Assembly (NCBI GenBank): GCA_035315885.1
Contig: DATFXM010000200.1
Location: forward strand, 1 to 64,000
Direction: 5' to 3'
DNA from: DATFXM01 sp035315885
GTDB taxonomy: Bacteria; Acidobacteriota; Blastocatellia; UBA7656
Length of the DNA: 64,000 nt
In this document: piece after piece, positions 55,768-61,699 of the stretch
Position numbering within the stretch: position 1 is the stretch's first letter
How the letters are laid out: every line of letters begins with the position of its first letter
Position numbers and translations under genes: made by a program
Notes under the pieces: model-generated
Databases searched by the model: none
The model's input: the letters and a program-made list of their open reading frames with translations, nothing else
What the model was told of the DNA's origin: nothing

Positions 55768-55986
55768 ATCGAATGTCGCGATTACAAGACGCTTCCACAG
55801 CCGCGACAGACAAGAGAATACGAGCTCCCTCGTTTCCGCCACAAGCAGAAGACTATTGATGGTATCAACGGCTTGGAGTTTCGACTTGACGCAGTACTAC
55901 GATCGACGAGTCCCTCGAATCAGTAACAATAAGGAATCGGCGCGTAGGCAAGGAAGGACGTGCGCTGATATCTGGAGCGAGGAACT

Positions 55987-56259
55987 TTAGTGGTCGGGAG
56001 AATAGCCAAGACCGTGAACGAGCAGTTGACCTCTGTAAAGAGGGCTCAAGGAGCCCGGCAGCGGATCTCCGAGCCTGATGACTCCCAGCAGCTTATTGGT
56101 TGAAGGATCAATGACCGAGACGGTGTTTGAAGTCTGATCGGCGGCGTAAACCCGGTCCCGGGCGGACACTGCAACGTTCGGACGGCCCCAGGGAGCCTGC
56201 TGGGCCAGGGCGCCGGACGCCAGGAACAGAATTGCTAACGACAGCCTCACTAGTTTCAT
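55987..56259 (-). pseudogene. Truncated YncE-type beta-propeller remnant
   Basis: 90 residues: signal peptide (MKLVRLSLAILFLASGALAQQ), then one propeller blade (VAVSARDRVYAADQTSNTVSVIDPSTNKLLGVIRLGDPLPG) and LVHGLGYSPDH followed by a stop. Full-length relatives continue for hundreds of residues after SPDH. The downstream DNA shows no continuing propeller in another frame. It is most likely a decayed or truncated gene, though the short protein may still be made. Confidence 0.65.
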
Positions 56260-56301
56260 CTTGACCTCGGTTGTGATCGCATCGGTTGTCAACGCCCTCG
56301 G

Positions 56302-56692
56302 TTAATGCTTGGCAGGTGCGACGCTGTCCTTTGGGGACTTATGCTGCTTGAGCCACAACTCCATAAGCTCGATCTCCGATTGCTGGTCGGCGATGATTTC
56401 CTGAGCGAGCCTGCGCATCTGCGAATCTTTTCCGTGTAGAAGTTGCGCTTTAGCCATATCGACCGCCGCGCGATGATGCGGGAGCATCAGTTCCACAAAA
56501 TCAACATCGCTGTCCGCTGAAGACTTCACCGAGTTCATCGCGGTGTGCATCTCCTCCATGCTTTGTTGGAGTGCAGGCCACTCCTGACTGTCGTCGCTTG
56601 TGCCGCCTGCCGAGACATTGCCGCGGTGCTGTGCAAGCGAGAAACCAATGGGGGCCAGCATCATCAAAAGCGATCAGGTATTTTTGTTTCAT
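56302..56692 (-). CDS. DUF305 family protein with apparent frameshift in the signal peptide
   Basis: The DUF305 domain is intact: VDFVELMLPHHRAAVDMAKAQLLHGKDSQMRRLAQEIIADQQSEIELMELWL, with the His pair and Met/His residues thought to bind metal. The natural start seems to be ATG 56692 (MKQKYLIA, GAGG upstream), but that frame runs off. The rest of the signal (LMMLAPIGFSLAQ) is one frame over, as if one T in the run 56666-56669 were extra. In-frame translation from TTG 56667 would give only a stub signal. It is either a genuine frameshift mutation or a sequencing error. Confidence 0.75.
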
Positions 56693-56727
56693 CTCGTGCG
56701 CCTCGATACGCGACGAACCGAATGACA

Positions 56728-57225
56728 TCAAGCGGCTGCTGCTTCTAACAGTCGTTCAATCTTTGCATCCAAATCCCGCGCCACCTTAAGCGCTTCTTCG
56801 CTTCCGTACGGGGCAAGCAGGCTCGACATTCGGTCGTAAGACAAATGCACGCCATCAGGCCGCTCGTCGATCAGAATGTCCACCGGTGCATAAGAACCGA
56901 CGTCGTGAACGTGAATGCCCATTTGCTTCATGATGAGCGGATTGCCGACCACTAAACGAAGAATCCGGGGACTGTCGGCCCCGCGCTCCTTGCTGATGAT
57001 TTCGCCAAGGTTGAATCGAATGAATTCCATCAAGCCGGAAGGGCCGATCGCTTCGTCCACTATCTGCTCGACTTCTCTATAGCTCTGCGACGATGCGATA
57101 GCTCTGACGAACGCGTTCAAGTCGGGACGACCAACTTGCGCCTCCAATCTTTGCAATATGACGTCGAACGGTTTGCTGGAAACGATCGTGAAACGCTGCA
57201 CGAGAACTTCAACCGTGTGCGACAT
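56728..57225 (-). CDS. DUF302 family protein
   Basis: 165 residues. It begins MSHTVEVLVQRFTIVSSKPFDVILQRLEAQVG and later has the family stretch PRILRLVVGNPLIMKQMGIHVHDVGSYAPVDILIDERPDGVHLSYDRMSSLLAPYG. DUF302 proteins are small, probably soluble and often near redox or metal genes; the function is unknown. It lies 35 bases upstream of the DUF305 gene on the same strand, so possibly one transcript. Confidence 0.88.
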   Translation of the reverse strand: MSHTVEVLVQRFTIVSSKPFDVILQRLEAQVGRPDLNAFVRAIASSQSYREVEQIVDEAIGPSGLMEFIRFNLGEIISKERGADSPRILRLVVGNPLIMKQMGIHVHDVGSYAPVDILIDERPDGVHLSYDRMSSLLAPYGSEEALKVARDLDAKIERLLEAAAA

Positions 57226-57595
57226 GCTTACTCCTTTGGCAAACCTTGCCTCTTAGCTAGTTCTACGAAAGAAAGAATCTGTCAGCACCTGCTCCATTCG
57301 AACAGGTCCATGATGAGTTATCAAGGGAGAACATGCATCACGGGATCGGATGTTTTTCAGCTACTACTGAACGCTGCACGCTGAAGTACCTATGTAGTGG
57401 CAAGACTCGCTTAATATCAAACACGTCACCGTGCCTCATCCGTCAACCTCGTCGTCTCTTGCATCTGAATGCGATTCGACTCTCAAACGGCTTCGTACGC
57501 CTCGGGGCCGGCGCTAGGTCCAGAGACTTACCCGCGCTAAAATCTATCGATCGCTATAACCAGTCCGACCAAACTGTGAATGGAGGATCTCAACC
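57226..57595. other. Intergenic stretch, nothing recognised
   Basis: About 370 bases between divergent genes (DUF302 and the 107-residue gene). It presumably carries both promoters, but I cannot point to convincing boxes. Confidence 0.4.
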
Positions 57596-57919
57596 ATGGC
57601 TCATACATATGAAGAGCTGAAGGGGAAAAGCCTTGCACAACTTCGCGAGATCGCTGCAGGTACCACTCACGAGGCAGTGCAAGGTTACACCCAGATGAAC
57701 AAGGACCACCTGATGAAGGCCTTGTGCAAGGCGTTCGGTGTGGAAATGCACGAACACCACCAGGTAGTAGGGCTGAACAAGACGGACATAAAGGCGCAGA
57801 TCAAAGAATGGAAACAGAAACGAGATGAGGCGCTCGCGGCGCACGACCACGCGAGACTGAAGGACCTGAGAAGGCGGATACATCACCTCAAGAGGCGGAT
57901 CCATAAGGCGACCGTGTAA
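57596..57919 (+). CDS. Small Rho-N/SAP-like helical protein (107 aa)
   Basis: Ribosome site GGAGG nine bases upstream. The N-terminal part YEELKGKSLAQLREIAAGTT and MNKDHLMKALCKAFGVE resembles the Rho termination factor N-terminal or SAP helix-extended-loop-helix type. The rest is charged and helical (IKAQIKEWKQKRDEALAAHDHARLKDLRRRIHHLKRRIH), likely nucleic-acid binding. It is the last protein gene before the tRNA array and on the same strand, about 480 bases upstream; a functional link is only possible. Confidence 0.75.
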   Translation: MAHTYEELKGKSLAQLREIAAGTTHEAVQGYTQMNKDHLMKALCKAFGVEMHEHHQVVGLNKTDIKAQIKEWKQKRDEALAAHDHARLKDLRRRIHHLKRRIHKATV

Positions 57920-58394
57920 CGGCTTCTTTCATTGATGCTTTCCTCTTCTGCAGGATTTTGTTACCGGTGCTCGAAAAAAATTTCTTGCCGTGCGGAACTA
58001 AAATCCGAAGAATAACGTTCCTTGTCGAGGAGAGTTTTTCAATGATGCTCAATGGACAAAACCGAAAAGCCAGGGCCAGCCACCTCAGGGTGGAGTTGCG
58101 GCCCTGTGCAAGCGCGTCCTTTGGGCAAAACGCCCGCCTGAATATGCCTTCAATATGTTTAGGCATGCACCTGAACGGCGCGAACGGTACAGGTATCCAG
58201 AAATCGGCAGAACGATTGTTCTGCGATTATCGCCGCAGCGTGCATTGATCCAGCGGGAGCGGTCCTCCCGCTCCCAAATCTCAAGAAGAATCCGTTAGAG
58301 AGAATTAGGAGCGGACCCGCTTCCGAAGCTGTTATCAGGTTCGGGGCTTCGCTCTTTTGTTGTTTGAAAATTCAATATCCGGTGCTTCCGACTT
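57920..58394 (+). other. Leader region before the tRNA array, with strong hairpins
   Basis: No clear gene, though a 68-codon frame from ATG 58042 has a fair ribosome site (GAGGAGAG). Nested hairpin 58071-58106: CAGGGCC/GGCCCTG outside, CCACC/GGTGG inside. A perfect 8-base stem AGCGGGAG (58252-58259) / CTCCCGCT (58265-58272) follows. It could be a structured leader, a small RNA, or an attenuator for the array. Confidence 0.4.
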
Positions 58395-58477
58395 GCTGAG
58401 GTGGCCGAATGGAAAGGCGGTGGTCTGTAAAGCCACTGGTCCGGTTGACCGCAGAGGTTCGATTCCTCTCCTCAGCA
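58395..58477 (+). tRNA. tRNA-Tyr (GTA)
   Basis: Acceptor GCTGAGG/CCTCAGC, discriminator A, anticodon GTA at 58427-58429 in loop CTGTAAA, long variable arm as expected for bacterial Tyr, T-loop TTCGATT. CCA is not encoded. First gene of the array. Confidence 0.88.
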
Positions 58478-58484
58478 CTTGAGA

Positions 58485-58560
58485 AGGAGCGTGGTGTAAC
58501 TGGCCAGCATGGCAGTCTCCAAAATCGCAGGTTTCGGTTCAAATCCGGGCGCTCCTGCCA
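58485..58560 (+). tRNA. tRNA-Trp (CCA)
   Basis: Acceptor AGGAGCG/CGCTCCT, discriminator G, encoded CCA end. Anticodon CCA at 58519-58521 in loop CTCCAAA. The anticodon stem has one A-C mismatch, so it is slightly abnormal. Confidence 0.85.
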
Positions 58561-58568
58561 ACGTTCGC

Positions 58569-58653
58569 GGAGGGTTCGCATAACGGTATTGCAGCAGTCC
58601 CGAAAACTGCCGGGCTTCGGCCTATGAGAGTTCAAATCTCTCACCCTCCGCCA
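58569..58653 (+). tRNA. tRNA-Ser (CGA)
   Basis: Acceptor GGAGGGT/ACCCTCC, discriminator G, encoded CCA. Anticodon CGA at 58601-58603, long variable arm, T-loop TTCAAAT. Confidence 0.9.
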
Positions 58654-58664
58654 GAGTTTGCCGC

Positions 58665-58750
58665 GGAGATGTCGCCTAACGGTATGGCAGCGGTTTGCTA
58701 AACCGCCGGGCGAAAAGCCTGTGCAGGTTCGACTCCTGCCATCTCCGCCA
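58665..58750 (+). tRNA. tRNA-Ser (GCT)
   Basis: Acceptor GGAGATG/CATCTCC, discriminator G, encoded CCA. Anticodon loop TTGCTAA on a perfect GCGGT/ACCGC stem, long variable arm. A 175-base gap follows in which no tRNA was found. Confidence 0.92.
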
Positions 58751-58924
58751 TGATCTCGGACTCCGCTATCATTTTCGAAGCAAGAGGTTTGAAGCAGACG
58801 AATTAGTCATCGGGGATCGTAGGCGCTGGTCGTAGAAGGTGAGGGGAGGTAAGAGACGCCCACAACCCGAGGTGTTCAAACAAACAACAAGGCGACACAA
58901 CGCGCGCCTACAATGCTTCGACCG

Positions 58925-58997
58925 GCGGGAGTGGCGCAATGGCAGACGCGCTCGGCTTAAACCCGGGTTGTTGCGAGTTCAAGTCTCGCCTCCCGCA
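58925..58997 (+). tRNA. Atypical tRNA with TAA anticodon and short variable loop
   Basis: Acceptor GCGGGAG/CTCCCGC, discriminator A, D-stem GCG/CGC, anticodon loop CTTAAAC (TAA, Leu codon UUA), T-arm GCGAG/CTCGC. The variable loop is only TTGTT, whereas bacterial tRNA-Leu has a long arm. Loop position 38 is C. Confidence 0.8.
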
Positions 58998-59011
58998 TCG
59001 ATCTTTGAAAT

Positions 59012-59085
59012 GGGGATGAATGCAAATTGGTCGCGCAACAGGATTCTCAATCCTGTCCTGGCGGGTTCGAGTCCCGCCATCGTCG
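59012..59085 (+). tRNA. tRNA-Glu (CTC), imperfect acceptor
   Basis: Anticodon loop TTCTCAA on a perfect CAGGA/TCCTG stem; T-arm GCGGG/CCCGC with TTCGAGT. The acceptor GGGGATG/CATCGTC has one G-G mismatch and one G-U pair. No CCA encoded. Confidence 0.75.
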
Positions 59086-59089
59086 TTTC

Positions 59090-59161
59090 GGAGCCGTGGC
59101 GCAAAGGTGGCGCGTTCGGTTGTCAACCGAAAGGGTGCGAGTTCAAGTCTCGTCGGCTCCG
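59090..59161 (+). tRNA. tRNA-Asp (GTC)
   Basis: Acceptor GGAGCCG/CGGCTCC, discriminator G, anticodon loop TTGTCAA on stem TTCGG/CCGAA, T-loop TTCAAGT. No CCA encoded. Four bases after the previous tRNA. Confidence 0.9.
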
Positions 59162-59169
59162 CTGATTTT

Positions 59170-59242
59170 GGGCCTGTAGCCTAGCGGATGAGGCATCTGT
59201 CTTCTAAACAGATCTACGCAGGTTCGATTCCTGCCAGGCTCA
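59170..59242 (+). tRNA. tRNA-Arg (TCT)
   Basis: Acceptor GGGCCTG/CAGGCTC (one G-U), discriminator A, anticodon loop CTTCTAA on stem TCTGT/ACAGA, T-arm GCAGG/CCTGC. No CCA encoded. Confidence 0.9.
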
Positions 59243-59247
59243 TGACT

Positions 59248-59322
59248 GCGCCCGAAGCTTTGATGGCGAAGCAAACGCCTCTTAAGCGTGAGAGGACGGT
59301 TCGAGTCCGTACGGGCGCACCA
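59248..59322 (+). tRNA. tRNA-Lys (CTT)
   Basis: Acceptor GCGCCCG/CGGGCGC, discriminator A, encoded CCA. Anticodon loop CTCTTAA on a four-pair stem (ACGC/GCGT) with an A-G closing mismatch. Confidence 0.85.
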
Positions 59323-59334
59323 GTTCTTTGAACT

Positions 59335-59424
59335 GCTCCGGTAGCTCAATCGGCAGAGCGGCGAGCTTATACCTCGCAAGCACCAGATCAGTGCATGATC
59401 CGAGTTCGAGTCTCGGCCGGAGCA
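59335..59424 (+). tRNA. Atypical tRNA with TAT anticodon and long variable arm
   Basis: Acceptor GCTCCGG/CCGGAGC, discriminator A, D-stem GCTC/GAGC, anticodon loop CTTATAC on perfect GCGAG/CTCGC, T-arm CCGAG/CTCGG. The variable region is about 22 bases and forms its own GCAC/GTGC hairpin. Anticodon UAU reads Ile codon AUA, but Ile tRNAs are class I. Confidence 0.8.
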
Positions 59425-59427
59425 TCT

Positions 59428-59499
59428 GCCTCCATAAGTCAACTGGCAGACTGTCGGTCTTTTAAATCGGCGATCTCGGTTCAAGTCCGGGTGGAGGCA
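59428..59499 (+). tRNA. tRNA-Lys (TTT)
   Basis: Acceptor GCCTCCA/TGGAGGC, discriminator A, D-stem AGTC/GACT, anticodon loop CTTTTAA, T-loop TTCAAGT. No CCA encoded. Confidence 0.9.
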
Positions 59500-59502
59500 T
59501 AT

Positions 59503-59559
59503 AGAACAGTGCTGAGTGCTGAGTGCTGTGACGACTCAGAACTCAGGACTCAGAACAGT
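59503..59559. repeat. Heptamer palindrome, copy 4, inside the tRNA array
   Basis: Left arm GCTGAGT-GCTGAGT-GCT (59511-59527), right arm ACTCAGAACTCAGGACTCAG (59534-59553). The whole is bracketed by an 8-base direct repeat AGAACAGT at 59503-59510 and 59552-59559, which looks like an insertion footprint between the Lys and Asn tRNA genes. Confidence 0.75.
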
Positions 59560-59566
59560 ACTCTCT

Positions 59567-59643
59567 TGTGGGGTAGCCAAGCTGGTAAGGCGCTTGCTTG
59601 TTAAGCAGGAGATGCGCAGGTTCGAATCCTGTCCCCACAGCCA
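59567..59643 (+). tRNA. tRNA-Asn (GTT)
   Basis: Acceptor TGTGGGG/CCCCACA, discriminator G, encoded CCA. Anticodon loop TTGTTAA on stem CTTGC/GCAGG, T-loop TTCGAAT. Confidence 0.92.
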
Positions 59644-59644
59644 T

Positions 59645-59718
59645 CGGGGTGTAGCGCAGTTGGTCAGCGCACCTGCCTTGGGAGCAGGGGGTCGCAAGTT
59701 CGAATCTTGCCACCCCGA
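59645..59718 (+). tRNA. tRNA-Pro (TGG)
   Basis: Acceptor CGGGGTG/CACCCCG, discriminator A, anticodon loop CTTGGGA on perfect CCTGC/GCAGG, T-loop TTCGAAT. It ends 21 bases before the rtcB start, so rtcB is probably on the same transcript. Confidence 0.92.
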
Positions 59719-59739
59719 CTCCTGGAAGAGGAACGTTTT

Positions 59740-60963
59740 ATGAGCGAGTTCGTGACAAAACTGAATATCAAGAATGTGAGAGCATGGACCGGAGACCTGC
59801 CGGTCGAGTGGGCGGCGGCGAACCAGATCCGAAACATAGCCGGTCTTCCGGTAGTCGCGGGACACATCGCGATCATGCCTGACGTCCATCTGGGCAAGGG
59901 TGCTACCGTGGGCAGCGTCATCCCAACGAAGGCGGCCATCATACCGTCGGCGGTTGGAGTAGACATCGGCTGCGGCATGGTTGCGGTGAAGCTGAATCTA
60001 GCAGCGTCGGACCTGCCGGATAGCCTGGCGGCAATCAGATCGCAGATAGAGCGCGATGTGCCGGTGGGGTTCAACTTTCATAAGGCGCCGACGAAGATTG
60101 ACCACCGAGCTGGCCTCAAGGCGCTCAAGCTCAACCGAGAGATCGACAAGCTTCATGATGGCTTTGATCGCTTGAAGATTCGTTCGCGACTTGGACGGCT
60201 TGATGAAGGTCGTGTCTGGCGACAGGTCGGGACTCTCGGAGGCGGTAACCACTTTATCGAGGTATGCCTCGACGAAGAGCAGGCGGTTTGGCTGATGCTG
60301 CATTCGGGAAGCCGAAACGTCGGCAAGACGATCGGCGAGTGCGCCACTCACATGGCGCGCCAAATCGCGCAAACGGAGAACCGTCATCTCCCTGATCGAG
60401 ATCTAGCGTGGCTTGATGAGGGCTCGCCCGAGTTCAACGAATATGTTGAAGGGCTCGGATGGGCTCAGAATTACGCTGCGACCAACCGCGAGATCATGCT
60501 CACTCTGGTGATAGCCGCGGTGAGCAAGGCAATGAAGCGCGAGGTCGAAGGCGTGGAGGAGGCAGTCAACTGCCATCACAACTACGCCTCGCTTGAAGAG
60601 CATTTCGGAGAGCGACTTTGGATTACGCGGAAGGGTGCGGTCTCCGCTCGTGCAGGCGAGCTGGGGATCATACCCGGGAGCATGGGCGCGAAGAGCTTCA
60701 TCGTGCGCGGCAAAGGGAACGCCGACTCGTACAGTTCGTGCAGCCACGGCGCGGGACGCAAAATGTCTCGAGGCGAGGCAAAGCGGCGATTCTCGGTCGA
60801 CGATCTGACAATTCAGACCGACGGCGTCGAGTGTCGCAAGGACAAGGGGGTGATCGACGAGATCCCTGCTGCGTACAAGGACATCGATGAAGTGATGAGT
60901 GCGCAGAGCGACCTGGTAGAGGTTGTGCACACGCTGAAACAGGTCCTGTGCGTGAAGGGATGA
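59740..60963 (+). CDS. rtcB: RNA-splicing ligase RtcB, embedded in the tRNA array
   Basis: 407 residues from ATG 59740 (AAGAGGAA upstream), the usual RtcB length. All hallmark segments are intact: MPDVHLGKGATVGSVIPT, GVDIGCGM (Mn-binding Asp and Cys), GTLGGGNHFIE, LHSGSRNVG, NCHHNYA, and CSHGAGRKMSR with the His that takes GMP. RtcB joins RNA 2',3'-cyclic phosphate or 3'-phosphate ends to 5'-OH ends, as made by anticodon nucleases. tRNA genes flank it closely on both sides (21 and 10 bases), which points to co-expression and a tRNA repair role (inferred). No archease or PrfH gene is present in the window. Confidence 0.96.
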   Translation: MSEFVTKLNIKNVRAWTGDLPVEWAAANQIRNIAGLPVVAGHIAIMPDVHLGKGATVGSVIPTKAAIIPSAVGVDIGCGMVAVKLNLAASDLPDSLAAIRSQIERDVPVGFNFHKAPTKIDHRAGLKALKLNREIDKLHDGFDRLKIRSRLGRLDEGRVWRQVGTLGGGNHFIEVCLDEEQAVWLMLHSGSRNVGKTIGECATHMARQIAQTENRHLPDRDLAWLDEGSPEFNEYVEGLGWAQNYAATNREIMLTLVIAAVSKAMKREVEGVEEAVNCHHNYASLEEHFGERLWITRKGAVSARAGELGIIPGSMGAKSFIVRGKGNADSYSSCSHGAGRKMSRGEAKRRFSVDDLTIQTDGVECRKDKGVIDEIPAAYKDIDEVMSAQSDLVEVVHTLKQVLCVKG

Positions 60964-60973
60964 TCTTTGAACC

Positions 60974-61048
60974 GGGGAGTAGATGTTGGTGGCGGCATGC
61001 GAGTCCTGCAAACTCGATGGATGGGTTCAAATCCCATACTCTCCACCA
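60974..61048 (+). tRNA. tRNA with loop CCTGCAA, Ala (TGC) by position, C33
   Basis: Acceptor GGGGAGT/ACTCTCC (one G-U), discriminator A, encoded CCA, D-stem ATG/CAT, T-arm ATGGG/CCCAT. The anticodon stem CGAGT/ACTCG is perfect, giving loop CCTGCAA: anticodon TGC with C instead of the near-universal U at 33. A one-base shift would read GCA (Cys), but that breaks the stem. Confidence 0.72.
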
Positions 61049-61135
61049 GCTCTCCAGCAGGGCTGGTGGCGAACATCAAAAGCGGGCTTCAGCCCGACGA
61101 AGTCCTCGTGGGCTCGGCGTCACCCTATTCCTCCT

Positions 61136-61207
61136 GGTCGGATAGCTGAGATGGATTAGCGATCGCCTGAAGAGCGATAGAGGGTCGTTCGATTCGACCT
61201 CCGACCA
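61136..61207 (+). tRNA. tRNA-Phe (GAA)
   Basis: Acceptor GGTCGGA/TCCGACC, discriminator A, anticodon loop CTGAAGA on perfect ATCGC/GCGAT, T-arm GGTCG/CGACC. No CCA encoded. Confidence 0.92.
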
Positions 61208-61213
61208 CTTGAT

Positions 61214-61285
61214 TACCGGATGGTGTAACCGGCAATACGCCCGCTCTGAACGAGCAGTGTGGGCATTCGATTCGCTCCCGAGTAG
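61214..61285 (+). tRNA. Degenerate tRNA-Gln (CTG)
   Basis: Loop CTCTGAA on stem GCCCG/CGAGC (one C-A mismatch), T-loop TTCGATT with a four-of-five T-stem. The D-arm is recognisable, but the acceptor (about TACCGGA with CCGAGTA) pairs poorly, as if a base were lost. Borders are approximate; it may be a pseudo-tRNA. Confidence 0.5.
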
Positions 61286-61299
61286 CTCTTTGAATTGAT

Positions 61300-61378
61300 G
61301 GCTCCGTAGCTCAGACGGATCAAGAGCGCCTGTCTACGAAACAGGAGGGCGCAGGTTCAAGTCCTGCCGGAGTCACCA
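61300..61378 (+). tRNA. tRNA-Arg (ACG)
   Basis: Acceptor GGCTCCG/CGGAGTC (one G-U), discriminator A, encoded CCA. Anticodon loop CTACGAA on perfect CCTGT/ACAGG, T-loop TTCAAGT. Confidence 0.92.
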
Positions 61379-61382
61379 GATC

Positions 61383-61455
61383 GCCCGAGAAGCTCGAGTG
61401 GTCGAGCGCAGATCCTGTAAATCTGAGGCGACGGGTTCGACTCCCGTCTCGGGCT
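61383..61455 (+). tRNA. tRNA-Thr (TGT) with C33
   Basis: Acceptor GCCCGAG/CTCGGGC, discriminator T, D-stem GCTC/GAGC, T-arm intact. Perfect anticodon stem CAGAT/ATCTG encloses CCTGTAA: anticodon TGT preceded by C33 rather than U33. Confidence 0.82.
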
Positions 61456-61461
61456 CTAGTT

Positions 61462-61533
61462 GCGAGAGTGGTGAAGATGGAATCACTCCGGTCTTCCAAA
61501 TCGGTATCGCCAGTTCGAGTCTGGTCTCTCGCT
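61462..61533 (+). tRNA. tRNA-Gly (TCC)
   Basis: Acceptor GCGAGAG/CTCTCGC, discriminator T, D-stem GTGA/TCAC, anticodon loop CTTCCAA, T-loop TTCGAGT. No CCA encoded. Confidence 0.9.
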
Positions 61534-61537
61534 TTTC

Positions 61538-61611
61538 GACCGGATCGCCTAAGAGGTATGGCGCCTGTCCTACAAACAGGAATAGTGTGGGTTCGATTCC
61601 CTCTCCGGTCA
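61538..61611 (+). tRNA. tRNA-Val (TAC) with C33
   Basis: Acceptor GACCGGA/TCCGGTC, discriminator A, D-stem GCC/GGC. Perfect anticodon stem CCTGT/ACAGG encloses CCTACAA: anticodon TAC with C33. The T-stem has one T-T mismatch. Confidence 0.8.
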
Positions 61612-61616
61612 TTTTC

Positions 61617-61684
61617 GCCGGCGGAGCTAAAGGGCCTATAGCAACGGCCCATCTGTCGCGGTGAGTTCGTGGCACATCGCCGGC
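61617..61684 (+). ncRNA. tRNA-like relic at the end of the array
   Basis: A perfect 7-pair acceptor-like stem GCCGGCG/CGCCGGC, a D-arm-like GCTA/TAGC hairpin with GG in the loop, and a T-arm-like GTGAG-TTCGTGG-CACAT. The space for the anticodon arm plus variable loop is about five bases too short and does not form a normal stem. It is likely a decayed tRNA or a tRNA mimic just ahead of the HNH gene. Confidence 0.4.
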
Positions 61685-61699
61685 CCGAGGTTTGTCGTG

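Noticed and set aside
58751..58924. Gap in the tRNA array searched for a missed tRNA
   Set aside because: No T-loop plus acceptor pairing could be found in either direction.
61049..61135. GC-rich hairpins between tRNA genes considered as another tRNA
   Set aside because: Only short local stems; no T-loop or seven-pair acceptor stem.
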